Below, one piece after another: positions 33,068-40,805 of a DNA stretch of 64,000 bases. Made by a program: the position numbers and the translations under genes. The notes under the pieces were generated by a model. It ran no database searches and was not told the origin of the DNA. It saw only the letters and a list, made by a program, of their open reading frames with translations. Every line of letters begins with the position of its first letter. The stretch's first letter is position 1. This DNA comes from an uncultured Eubacteriales bacterium (lineage in GTDB: Bacteria; Bacillota; Clostridia; Oscillospirales; CAG-272): positions 62,001 to 126,000 of the forward strand of contig CAKRZR010000005.1 in assembly GCA_934433485.1 (NCBI GenBank), in the 5' to 3' direction.

Positions 33068-35326
33068 TTATTTCTTTTCTTCGTCCGTGATCTCCACCGT
33101 CACGCCGGATACGCCGACCTCCACAGGCTTTCCGTACGTGTTCGCCGCGCTGCCTGTCACCTGCCACGACACGGTATTTTCACCATCCGTGAGGGATTCC
33201 GTGATGTCCAGTTCCCACGGCTTCCACAGCAGCACACCGACAGCCTTCCCGTTGACAGTCACATCCACGCGGTCGTGGATCTCCGCGAACCGGAGCATAC
33301 AGCGCCGTCCATCCGCCGGTTTGTAGACAAAGCTCCGCCGGGTTTCGTTCAGCGCCACGATCTCGGACAGTACGCGCGTCGGCGCCTCGCCAAGCTGCGG
33401 CAGCACGTCCGTGTTGAAGCCGAGGATTACCGCCTCCCGCGCGCCGATGTGCACCGGATACGCGAATCCGTCCGTATGGATCGTCCCGTATACCGGCGTT
33501 GTCTTGCCCGTAAACGCGTTAAAACGATGCGCGGCGCCCGCTATGTCCGTGATGAGATTGCCGTCGATCTCTTCGTCACCCTCGTTGACCATAAGGAAGA
33601 AAGGATAGCCGCTCTTTGTCAGATGGACGAACCGGAGCGCGGGCGTCTGATGGTCAAAATACGATTTCTTTTTGCCGTGCTTTTTCACGTAGTCGGAGAA
33701 ATCGCTCCCGCGCACCATCTTGCCGCCTTCCGTGACGAATCTGCCGATTGTCGTGACCGTTTCCGCGTCCAGACGGAGCCTGGAATCGACAAGGAGCGTG
33801 TCGTATGTATAACGATCGATGCGGATCTTGCCATCGTGGATGTGCGCAATGTCGTTCAGCTCCTCCATGGTGATGTAGTTGAAGCTCCAGCCGTTTTCAT
33901 AGAGATACCGCACGGAGGAAACGGGCATATTGTCCTCCGTTGCCAGCACCGCGAAATCGGGATTGTTTGTGTTTGTGGCGTTGAGCCAGCACAGCCGCTT
34001 GCAGTAATTCGCAATGGTGCGGTACTCGCTCCACCAGATGTTCCCCGGTCCCACGTCCGGCGGTCGTTCATTCGACTGGAGCGGCGTTTTCAGCGAGTAG
34101 TAGAATGCGTGCGGGAATAAGAGGTTCACTCCGCGCGCCATAAGAAAGTGGATGTACCAGAACATGTCGGCACAGGTGAAGTCCCACGGATTCTCCGCCT
34201 TGCCGCATACGCCGAAGCATTCGCAGCTGTTCCGGGACACGCCCTTGTGTCTGGCGGTATCGGCGGAGCATTTGGCAAGCACGCTGTCCAGTGCGGTCAG
34301 CTCCGTCCCCGGCTCGACCATGCGCCAGACGAGATCCTGTCCGGGCACGTCGAAGGTGCGGCACAGTCCGATGTCGCCGCTCGCCGCCGGATGCCCCATG
34401 AGCGCGACGCCGTGCTTCAGGCACCATTCGGACAGCGTACCATAATAGGATTTCGCGAGACGATGACGCAGCGCGGTCTGATACACGTACTGCGCGTCCT
34501 TCGCGATCCGTTTGTCCTTTGCCGGGAACAGCAGCGAAGCGAGCATCAGCGGATCCCCGCCAGCCTCTCCGAACGCCTCGTGGAAATCGTACGTCCACGA
34601 AATCTTTCCGTCCATTTTCGCGCACCGTCCGGAAAGGGATGGCTCATCCGTAAAAAAGCCGATGATGGTCGTGCCGAAATCTGCGCCGAAATGGCGGAAA
34701 TACGCGTCGTGCGTGAGGGAGGTGAACCGCTCGGTCGCTTCGGGATTGAGTAAGTCCGCGGCAAGCGGTGCATTGGGCGCGCCGTCCTCCTCCGCAGAGG
34801 ACAGTCCGCGGATCGTGCCGCCGGTGAAGCCTAAGATAAAGTCGTACCACCTGTAATCCGCCGGAACCTTGTCCGTATCCGTGAGCACATCGTCGAGGAG
34901 TCCATCGTCCGTAAAGTGAAGTGCCATGCGCATCTCGGCTTCTTCCCCCTCGGCGAGCGTGTACGACCCGGTCGGTCTGGCGTACAGACACCGCGCCGCG
35001 AACAGAGGATTGCTTCCCGCCACCATGCCATGCGCGGAGCCGGAGGGATACATGCCCTCGTCGTACAGCACAAGGAGCATCCGCCGCTTCTTCATCGCCT
35101 CGAGACATACGCCGACGAGCCGGAAGTATTCCTCGCCCAGATACCCGCCGTCCACGTCAAAACCCATGCGCGGATGGATCACCAGTCCGTCGACCCCTTT
35201 TTTGTGGAAATCGTCGATCTGCCGGACGAGCTCCGCCTCCTCTATTCTGTCATTCCAGAACCAGAACGGCATCGGAGAGAACCCCGCCCCCGGATTTTTG
35301 AATATATCACATAAAATATCAAACAT
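33068..35326 (-). CDS. GH106-like glycoside hydrolase (alpha-L-rhamnosidase type), cytoplasmic
   Basis: The 752-residue protein starts PMPFWFWNDRIEEAELVRQI and has GVDGLVIHPRMGFD, LLVLYDEGMYPSGSAHG, GFFTDEPSL (a candidate catalytic acidic site), NSCECFGVCG and a late beta-sandwich ending with DVTVNGKAVGVLLWKPWELDI. This is the layout of the GH106 alpha-L-rhamnosidase family and its relatives. There is no signal peptide. ATG 35326 is chosen because family similarity starts there and the upstream frame is unsupported. It leads the operon with the DUF5696-like gene. The substrate sugar is inferred from the family only. Confidence 0.8.
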   Translation of the reverse strand: MFDILCDIFKNPGAGFSPMPFWFWNDRIEEAELVRQIDDFHKKGVDGLVIHPRMGFDVDGGYLGEEYFRLVGVCLEAMKKRRMLLVLYDEGMYPSGSAHGMVAGSNPLFAARCLYARPTGSYTLAEGEEAEMRMALHFTDDGLLDDVLTDTDKVPADYRWYDFILGFTGGTIRGLSSAEEDGAPNAPLAADLLNPEATERFTSLTHDAYFRHFGADFGTTIIGFFTDEPSLSGRCAKMDGKISWTYDFHEAFGEAGGDPLMLASLLFPAKDKRIAKDAQYVYQTALRHRLAKSYYGTLSEWCLKHGVALMGHPAASGDIGLCRTFDVPGQDLVWRMVEPGTELTALDSVLAKCSADTARHKGVSRNSCECFGVCGKAENPWDFTCADMFWYIHFLMARGVNLLFPHAFYYSLKTPLQSNERPPDVGPGNIWWSEYRTIANYCKRLCWLNATNTNNPDFAVLATEDNMPVSSVRYLYENGWSFNYITMEELNDIAHIHDGKIRIDRYTYDTLLVDSRLRLDAETVTTIGRFVTEGGKMVRGSDFSDYVKKHGKKKSYFDHQTPALRFVHLTKSGYPFFLMVNEGDEEIDGNLITDIAGAAHRFNAFTGKTTPVYGTIHTDGFAYPVHIGAREAVILGFNTDVLPQLGEAPTRVLSEIVALNETRRSFVYKPADGRRCMLRFAEIHDRVDVTVNGKAVGVLLWKPWELDITESLTDGENTVSWQVTGSAANTYGKPVEVGVSGVTVEITDEEKK

Positions 35327-35528
35327 AGCTGCCCTTTCTCTGAGGATGCGCTGAATCCTTCGCGTTTTTTTGCGCGGAAAGGCTGGGACGTGTGGCTTTT
35401 GACACCAAAAACAACCATAGATCAGCGATTCCCAACCGGTCCGATCCGGCTGTACCATCATTCTACCATCTTTTTCACCAGATTGCAAGACATCGCTCGG
35501 ATTTTTCTTTGGCGTTTTTCGCGTATCT

Positions 35529-35557
35529 ATTGACATTCCCGTGCGACTGTGCTACTA
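35529..35557 (+). promoter_or_regulatory. promoter of the beta-helix gene
   Basis: TTGACA (35529-35534) and TACTAT (35552-35557) with 17-bp spacing. The 298-bp gap 35327-35624 otherwise holds only the divergent start region. Confidence 0.65.
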
Positions 35558-35576
35558 TGAAAATGCAAACGGTACA

Positions 35577-35588
35577 CTACAGCTGTAG
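35577..35588. promoter_or_regulatory. CTACAGCTGTAG palindrome, candidate operator
   Basis: A perfect 12-bp palindrome is centred about 25 bp downstream of the -10 box and 40 bp before the ATG, in the transcribed leader. Confidence 0.4.
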
Positions 35589-35624
35589 AACTGTACGGAG
35601 ACAGAACAGACAAGGAGAGAATCC

Positions 35625-37670
35625 ATGGCAGACAGACGGATTTATGTAGACAGAAATGTGCAGGCGGACGGCGACGGCAGCATAAACGCTCCCTTTGGCT
35701 CCATTGAGAAGGCACAGGCGGCCGCGCGAAACGCCGTACACGAGGGAGACACCGTGACGGTCGAAATCGCTCCGGGCAGCTATTTCACCACGGGACTCAC
35801 ATTCGACCATCGGGACAGCGGCACTGCCTACCATGGCGCGGACGGGGCAGTCCTGACAGGCGGGATCGAGGTGCCGTATCGGGACACAGAGGTGCCGGAC
35901 GCGACGGTTCTCTCCCGTTTGTCCCGACTGGCTGCCGCAAAGGTACGCATGATCGATCTGAAGAAATACGGGGTGGATCCCGCGCTCTACCGCGATCTGT
36001 ACCCGATCGGCGCGTATCACACGGCAGGCAAATACGACGGCGCGCATACAGGAGACAACATCGAGGTCTTTGCGGCAGGTCGGCGCATGACCCTCGCACG
36101 GTATCCGAACGACGGGTATCTGAAAATCGAGCAGGTCAAGGATGTCGGCGACGTCGCGGAATTCCCGCCGCAGAATTACTGGAAGGATTGGGAAAAACGG
36201 AGAAACCACCGCGGCGGCACGTATATCGTGGATCGGAACGCGAATGAGCGGATGAAAACGTGGAAGGATCCGGAGACGGCGTGGATCTTCGGCTACCTCT
36301 ATTGGGACTGGGCGGATTCGTCCTCACCGCTCGATGCGATCGATACCGACAACCGGGCGATCTCGCCGCGCTATGTGAGCCGATATGCCTGCCGGAGCGG
36401 TGCGCTGTACTATTTCTACAATATTTTGGAGGAGCTGGACGCGCCGGGCGAATGGTATCTGGATCGCGCAAACGGATTATTATACGTCTATCCCGAAAAC
36501 GCCGACTGTACGTTCTCCATCTCGCTGGCCGAAAAGCCGCTTGTCACCTTTGCCGACGCGACGCGCATGACGGTATCCGGACTGACGCTGGTCTGCACCC
36601 GCACAAACGCCGTCTCCGGCACCGGGGAAGATCTCACCTTAGACCATCTGACCATCCGGAATGTCGGCGGATATGCCGTCACACTGACCGGGTATCGGAA
36701 TATGGTGCGGTTCTGCGAGATCTCCCACACCGGGCGCGGCGGCATCACCCTGACAGGCGGCGACCGCACGACCTTGACCCCCGGCGAAAATGTGGCGTTC
36801 GGCAACTACATCCACGATTTCTCCGAGGTATACCAGACCTATCAGGCGGGCATCTCTCTCTCCGGCGTCGGCAACCGGTGCGCGCACAACGAAATCGCCC
36901 GTTCCCCGCACATGGCAATCGGCTACGGCGGCAACGATCACATCATCGAGTACAACGACATCCACGACGTGGTGTACCATTCCAGTGACGCGGGCGCGAT
37001 CTACTCCGGCTACGACTGGGCGGGACACGGCACGATCATCCGGTACAACCTGCTGCGCAATATCGGCGGCGAAGGCTTCACACCGGACGGCATTTACTGG
37101 GACGACGGACTGTCCGGGCAGACCGCGTACGGCAATATCCTGATCGACGTGCGCAAGTTCGCATTTCTGATCGGCGGCGGCAGAGACAATGTGGTGCGCG
37201 ACAACATCATCATCGGAGAATCGATGGAGCCGATTCTATACGACGACCGGTGCCGCGACGGCTTTGTAAACGGCGGCTGGTTCCGGCAGGCCGTCGAAAC
37301 ACTGGACGCCCACGAATGGCAAAATCTCGCGCGCGTGCCGTATCGGAGCGAGATCTGGGCGAGAAAATATCCGACGCTTGCCCGGATCACCACCTCTTTC
37401 GCGAATCCGGACGACCCGAATTTCCCGGTCAATCCGGCAAACAGCGTGGTGGAGAACAACGTCATCATCAACCGGGACGCACGCTTCGGCGAAATGGCGG
37501 AATCCGTTTACAAATTCAATAAGATCGGCGAGAACTACACATACCACAACTGCGCCGAGGCAGGATTTAACCGGGATACGCTGACCTTCCCGCACGGCCG
37601 TTTCGGCTTCCCGCCGATCCAGTCTGCGCTGATCGGACGGAAATGGCTGCAAGCGGCGATGGAATCGTGA
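35625..37670 (+). CDS. right-handed parallel beta-helix protein (GH141-like), cytoplasmic
   Basis: The 681-residue protein opens with IYVDRNVQADGDGSINAPFGS, the usual start of a beta-helix glycan enzyme. It has GEWYLDRANGLLYVYP in the middle and a ladder of short repeats such as NEIARSPHMAIGYGG, NDIHDVVYHSSDAGAIYSG and NNVIINRD. The layout resembles GH141 (alpha-L-fucosidase/xylanase) and related lyase-like families. There is no signal peptide. It is divergent from the GH106-like operon and follows AAGGAGAG. Given fucI, fucU and GH29 in the window a fucosidase role is attractive, but unproven. Confidence 0.75.
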   Translation: MADRRIYVDRNVQADGDGSINAPFGSIEKAQAAARNAVHEGDTVTVEIAPGSYFTTGLTFDHRDSGTAYHGADGAVLTGGIEVPYRDTEVPDATVLSRLSRLAAAKVRMIDLKKYGVDPALYRDLYPIGAYHTAGKYDGAHTGDNIEVFAAGRRMTLARYPNDGYLKIEQVKDVGDVAEFPPQNYWKDWEKRRNHRGGTYIVDRNANERMKTWKDPETAWIFGYLYWDWADSSSPLDAIDTDNRAISPRYVSRYACRSGALYYFYNILEELDAPGEWYLDRANGLLYVYPENADCTFSISLAEKPLVTFADATRMTVSGLTLVCTRTNAVSGTGEDLTLDHLTIRNVGGYAVTLTGYRNMVRFCEISHTGRGGITLTGGDRTTLTPGENVAFGNYIHDFSEVYQTYQAGISLSGVGNRCAHNEIARSPHMAIGYGGNDHIIEYNDIHDVVYHSSDAGAIYSGYDWAGHGTIIRYNLLRNIGGEGFTPDGIYWDDGLSGQTAYGNILIDVRKFAFLIGGGRDNVVRDNIIIGESMEPILYDDRCRDGFVNGGWFRQAVETLDAHEWQNLARVPYRSEIWARKYPTLARITTSFANPDDPNFPVNPANSVVENNVIINRDARFGEMAESVYKFNKIGENYTYHNCAEAGFNRDTLTFPHGRFGFPPIQSALIGRKWLQAAMES

Positions 37671-37727
37671 GGTGCGCGTCACCCAAGGGGAGGCGCTGTA
37701 AATAATGCGCGAAAAGCAAAAATTGAA

Positions 37728-37756
37728 TTGACAAATGCGAAAGAATAGTGTATAAT
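37728..37756 (+). promoter_or_regulatory. strong promoter of a short transcript
   Basis: TTGACA (37728-37733) and TATAAT (37751-37756), 17 bp apart, precede a ~155-nt unit that ends at the terminator 37885-37917. Confidence 0.75.
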
Positions 37757-37775
37757 GGAAATATATTAAGGAAGT

Positions 37776-37877
37776 ATGTATTTTTGTGATAATTTCTCGA
37801 AAGATGCGCCAGCGTTTCCGCATCGTCTCCCGAAAACCCTGGATAGTTCAGAACACCATCCGCAGCGAAACCTATAA
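37776..37877 (+). CDS. possible 33-aa peptide in a short transcript
   Basis: Thirteen nt after the expected transcription start, AAGGAAG precedes an ATG opening a 33-codon frame (MYFCDNFSKDAPAFPHRLPK and 13 more residues) that stops just before the terminator stem. It has one Cys, three His and no signal peptide. It could be a real small protein, or the unit may be a regulatory RNA with a chance frame. The gap 37671-38066 contains nothing else. Confidence 0.35.
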   Translation: MYFCDNFSKDAPAFPHRLPKTLDSSEHHPQRNL

Positions 37878-37884
37878 AATGCAA

Positions 37885-37917
37885 AAAACCGGAAAATCCC
37901 AAAAATTTTCCGGTTTT
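37885..37917 (+). terminator. terminator of the short transcript
   Basis: AAAACCGGAAAAT and ATTTTCCGGTTTT form a perfect 13-bp stem with a 7-nt loop, then CTTG. Confidence 0.75.
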
Positions 37918-38066
37918 CTTGTAACAATCGGCTTGTAAATCTCATCTAGGTAATAAGGGTGGTAAAAACACAGACATCCCCTGTCCCTGCGACCGAACAG
38001 CGTAAGCGGTTTGGGAAGGGGCACAGCAAAAATACTGAATATAAAAACCACGAAAGAAGCCCCCCC

Positions 38067-39272
38067 ATGAAAAGATCCTTTGATACCATTTTTCATAAAG
38101 CACCCGACTTTACTCATAACGCCTACTATTTCTTTGAAACGGATTTTGAAAAAGAACTCGGTGCCGTCAGTTCTTCCACTAAGCTGGAACCGGACAAGCT
38201 GCCGTGTGATTCCGTAGAAACGTATCACCAATTCCGTCAGAAACAAGCGGCGGAGCATTTCTACGACAACTGGTATTCCAGAGATACAGCATCCGAAGAC
38301 GCAATAGTGCAGAGGGAATACCCATGGATATGTGACACAGAGATCCGTGCGGTTCTGGAAAAGGTCGCTTTGAGCGGCAAACCGTTTCTGGATATTGCAA
38401 GCAGCGACAGTCTGGGCATGGCTGCTTTCATCAAGAAAATTTCGCCGTCTGCTCCGTGTCTTGTATCCGATATCGATACGTCGCTGATGTGTTTTATGAG
38501 TACCTTTCTGAAAACAGCCTTGCCGGATCATCCTTTTTACTGTACTTCTTTTGACAACAGGGACATCCCGATTCACGACAATTCTCTGGATTATGTGACG
38601 AGTATAGATGGAATCACAAGTTCGCCGGACAGGCGAAAGGGTACGGGCATTATCGCGCGTTGTTTGGGACAGGACAAAGCGATCTCGGAAGTGTACCGGA
38701 TCCTGAAACCGGGCGGATATTTCGTGACCGCGGAACAATACATCGACTGCGACGTGGATCTGTTGAAAACATACGAATGCTGCAAAACGTACGGCAAGCT
38801 GTACGGGATCTATTCCTTTGATGAGATTCAGGCTTTTTGGGACTGGATACTCGAGGATTCCTGGGAAAGCGCCTTTACAGCAGCTGGTTTTACAATCGAG
38901 ACCGCCAAGGAATATCCGCATCGGCTCACCGCAGGCGAATGCAAACAGCTGCTGTTCCGCTATAGGAATGGCATGGGAACGCATTCCTGTTCGGAAGAGG
39001 ATATCGCACGGAATTACCTGTCGAAAGAACTGTTTCCTGTCCTCTTGCATGCGCAAACTCCGGAGGACATTCTGCACAGCAGAGCATTTCAGAATGCGTG
39101 GATAGAAACCGGCAGATTTGAGACGGCGCAAAAGCAATATACCAAAGAAGACATCGCGGGGAGCTTGTGGAAATTGGTTCGTGCCGGGTCAGTCAGCGAA
39201 CCTGCCGCCACGCCGGAGGATTTTGGATTCGATATTTATGTCGGAACTGCTTTTTATGTATTGAAGAAGTAG
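38067..39272 (+). CDS. class I SAM-dependent methyltransferase
   Basis: The 401-residue protein has a central Rossmann methyltransferase domain: motif I is the unusual FLDIASSDSLGM (the typical Gly-x-Gly is replaced by Ser residues), followed by CLVSDID, DYVTSIDGI and ILKPGGYFVTAEQ. Long N- and C-terminal regions flank it and resemble nothing I can name. ATG 38067 is chosen over an upstream ATG at 37959 because domain-like sequence begins there, but the ribosome site (GAAAGAAG) is weak. The promoter may be read-through from 37728. The substrate is unknown. Confidence 0.75.
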   Translation: MKRSFDTIFHKAPDFTHNAYYFFETDFEKELGAVSSSTKLEPDKLPCDSVETYHQFRQKQAAEHFYDNWYSRDTASEDAIVQREYPWICDTEIRAVLEKVALSGKPFLDIASSDSLGMAAFIKKISPSAPCLVSDIDTSLMCFMSTFLKTALPDHPFYCTSFDNRDIPIHDNSLDYVTSIDGITSSPDRRKGTGIIARCLGQDKAISEVYRILKPGGYFVTAEQYIDCDVDLLKTYECCKTYGKLYGIYSFDEIQAFWDWILEDSWESAFTAAGFTIETAKEYPHRLTAGECKQLLFRYRNGMGTHSCSEEDIARNYLSKELFPVLLHAQTPEDILHSRAFQNAWIETGRFETAQKQYTKEDIAGSLWKLVRAGSVSEPAATPEDFGFDIYVGTAFYVLKK

Positions 39273-39430
39273 AGACAAGATTTCCGAAAGCATGCGGTTA
39301 TGATAATTTCAAAAATGAGAAAGAGGTGAGTCCAATGGTTTGAGACACTTACAGCAGATATTGCACCATACATATGTGCTGTACAACCGGAAAGTGCCTG
39401 AACAAAGAAGAAATAACGGAGGAACCAAAA

Positions 39431-40018
39431 ATGACGACAGCATATCTTTACAGCGGCAATCATTTTGTGCGTACGCCGGAGACGCAAAACGGAGTGTGGA
39501 TAAGAATGAACGCTCCTACGGAAAAAGAACTGCATGATCTCGCGTCCGCGCTGAAACTGAAAATCGAACAGGGAGCCGCAGCGGCAACAATCGGCGGCAA
39601 GCAATACCGGCTGATCCTTTCCGGGCAGCGGATCGTTACGATTTCCGATTCCGCATTAGAGCCCGAAGAAGACGAGGAGCTGGCCGCGTTTGTGAAAACG
39701 GTAATGGCGGTGACATTCCCCGCCTATTTTGTGAACATCGATCCCTGCGATGTGCTGCCTATCGTGAACGGCGCGGACTGCCATGTGGTGTCGTTTGCGC
39801 TGGAAACAGAGGATATTCCGGGACAGCTTGCCGCAAAGCTGCCGGAGGATCTCGCGGACGCGAAAGGGATCATCGCCGTATTCTGTACATCGGCGCAATC
39901 CGCGGAGGAGCTAGAGGTAGGCGTACAGAGCCGCATCGGAAAGGATGCTTCCTTTGTATGGGTCAACCCACTGTCTCTCGCGCAGGAAGCAAATGTATCC
40001 CTGATCCTCGCAAAATAA
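39431..40018 (+). CDS. hypothetical cytoplasmic protein
   Basis: The 195-residue protein follows a good ACGGAGG site. It is acidic, mixed alpha/beta, with no signal peptide or membrane segment and no motif I recognise. Segments such as KGIIAVFCTSAQSAEEL and QYRLILSGQRIVTI suggest two compact alpha/beta halves. It lies 158 bp after the methyltransferase and before rplS; no functional link is visible. Confidence 0.65.
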   Translation: MTTAYLYSGNHFVRTPETQNGVWIRMNAPTEKELHDLASALKLKIEQGAAAATIGGKQYRLILSGQRIVTISDSALEPEEDEELAAFVKTVMAVTFPAYFVNIDPCDVLPIVNGADCHVVSFALETEDIPGQLAAKLPEDLADAKGIIAVFCTSAQSAEELEVGVQSRIGKDASFVWVNPLSLAQEANVSLILAK

Positions 40019-40147
40019 TCCCGCGGTAAAAATATTCCGTGCCCGGTTTCCGGTATTGAACCGGGAGCCTATGCGCGGAACACGGAACCGTTTTCACGAC
40101 GCTGCGCGAACGAACTGGAAAATTCTCGATTTTTTCGCGAAAACCTA

Positions 40148-40176
40148 TTGCAAAATCGCGCGGGATATGGTATACT
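40148..40176 (+). promoter_or_regulatory. promoter of rplS
   Basis: TTGCAA (40148-40153) and TATACT (40171-40176), 17 bp apart, give a leader of about 100 nt. Confidence 0.65.
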
Positions 40177-40179
40177 GTC

Positions 40180-40270
40180 ATTTGTATGTGCGAGGATATA
40201 TTATGCCCCGCGCTGCCATATCGAACAGTCCTCTGCGAAGCTCCGCACGAATGTTCCAGTTTTAGAAAGG
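40180..40270 (+). promoter_or_regulatory. rplS 5' leader, possible L19 autoregulatory RNA
   Basis: GTGCG near 40187 can pair with CGCAC near 40246, and AGGA with TCCT inside, giving a branched fold before the AGAAAGGAG site. L19 leader RNAs are known in Bacillota; this one is proposed by position and fold only. Confidence 0.4.
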
Positions 40271-40281
40271 AGTCGATTTCA

Positions 40282-40623
40282 ATGAACAAACTCGACGCTT
40301 TTACAAAAGAGCAGCTGAAGGAAACCGTTCCGTCCTTCAACGTAGGTGATACCGTACGTGTTGCCAACCTCATCAAGGAAGGTACTCGCGAGAGAGTCCA
40401 GATGTTTGAAGGCACTGTGATCTCCCGTCATGGCGGCGGCATCTCCGAAACCTTTACCGTTCGCCGCGTGGCATATGGCTGCGGCGTAGAAAAAACCTTC
40501 CCGCTGCACTCTCCGCATGTCGTTTCCGTGGAAGTAATTCGCTACGGTAAGGTACGCAGAGCAAAGCTGTACTACCTCAGAGACAGAGTCGGCAAGAGCT
40601 CCAAGGTCAAGGAAAAGATCTAA
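40282..40623 (+). CDS. rplS: 50S ribosomal protein L19
   Basis: The 113-residue protein has the L19 signatures PSFNVGDTVRV, the EGTRERVQMFEGTVISRHGGG core, the ETFTVRRVAYGCGVEKTFP segment and RRAKLYYLRDRVGKS at the end. It sits at the 30S/50S interface. The expected neighbours trmD and rimM are absent; it is a single-gene unit with its own promoter, leader and terminator. Confidence 0.98.
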   Translation: MNKLDAFTKEQLKETVPSFNVGDTVRVANLIKEGTRERVQMFEGTVISRHGGGISETFTVRRVAYGCGVEKTFPLHSPHVVSVEVIRYGKVRRAKLYYLRDRVGKSSKVKEKI

Positions 40624-40642
40624 CCCCATACGCACAAAAAGC

Positions 40643-40689
40643 TCCCCAATCAATGGTCCCATCGCGGCACCGTCGCTTGGGGATTTTTT
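40643..40689 (+). terminator. terminator of rplS
   Basis: TCCCCAA (40643-40649) pairs with TTGGGGA (40677-40683) and is followed by six T. Confidence 0.7.
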
Positions 40690-40732
40690 GTTTCAAACCG
40701 CTGCTGTTGCGGCGACAACTCGGGTTTGGGGC

Positions 40733-40761
40733 TTGCATTCTTTTATCTATTATGTTATACT
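40733..40761 (+). promoter_or_regulatory. promoter of the transglutaminase-like gene
   Basis: TTGCAT (40733-40738) and TATACT (40756-40761), 17 bp apart. Confidence 0.6.
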
Positions 40762-40805
40762 GGTTTCAGAAACCACATCAATATACATGGGAAAGGAAAA
40801 ATCGC

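Noticed and set aside
37959..38066. Upstream extension of the methyltransferase from ATG 37959
   Set aside because: The added 36 residues are basic and low-complexity, and no ribosome site precedes that ATG.
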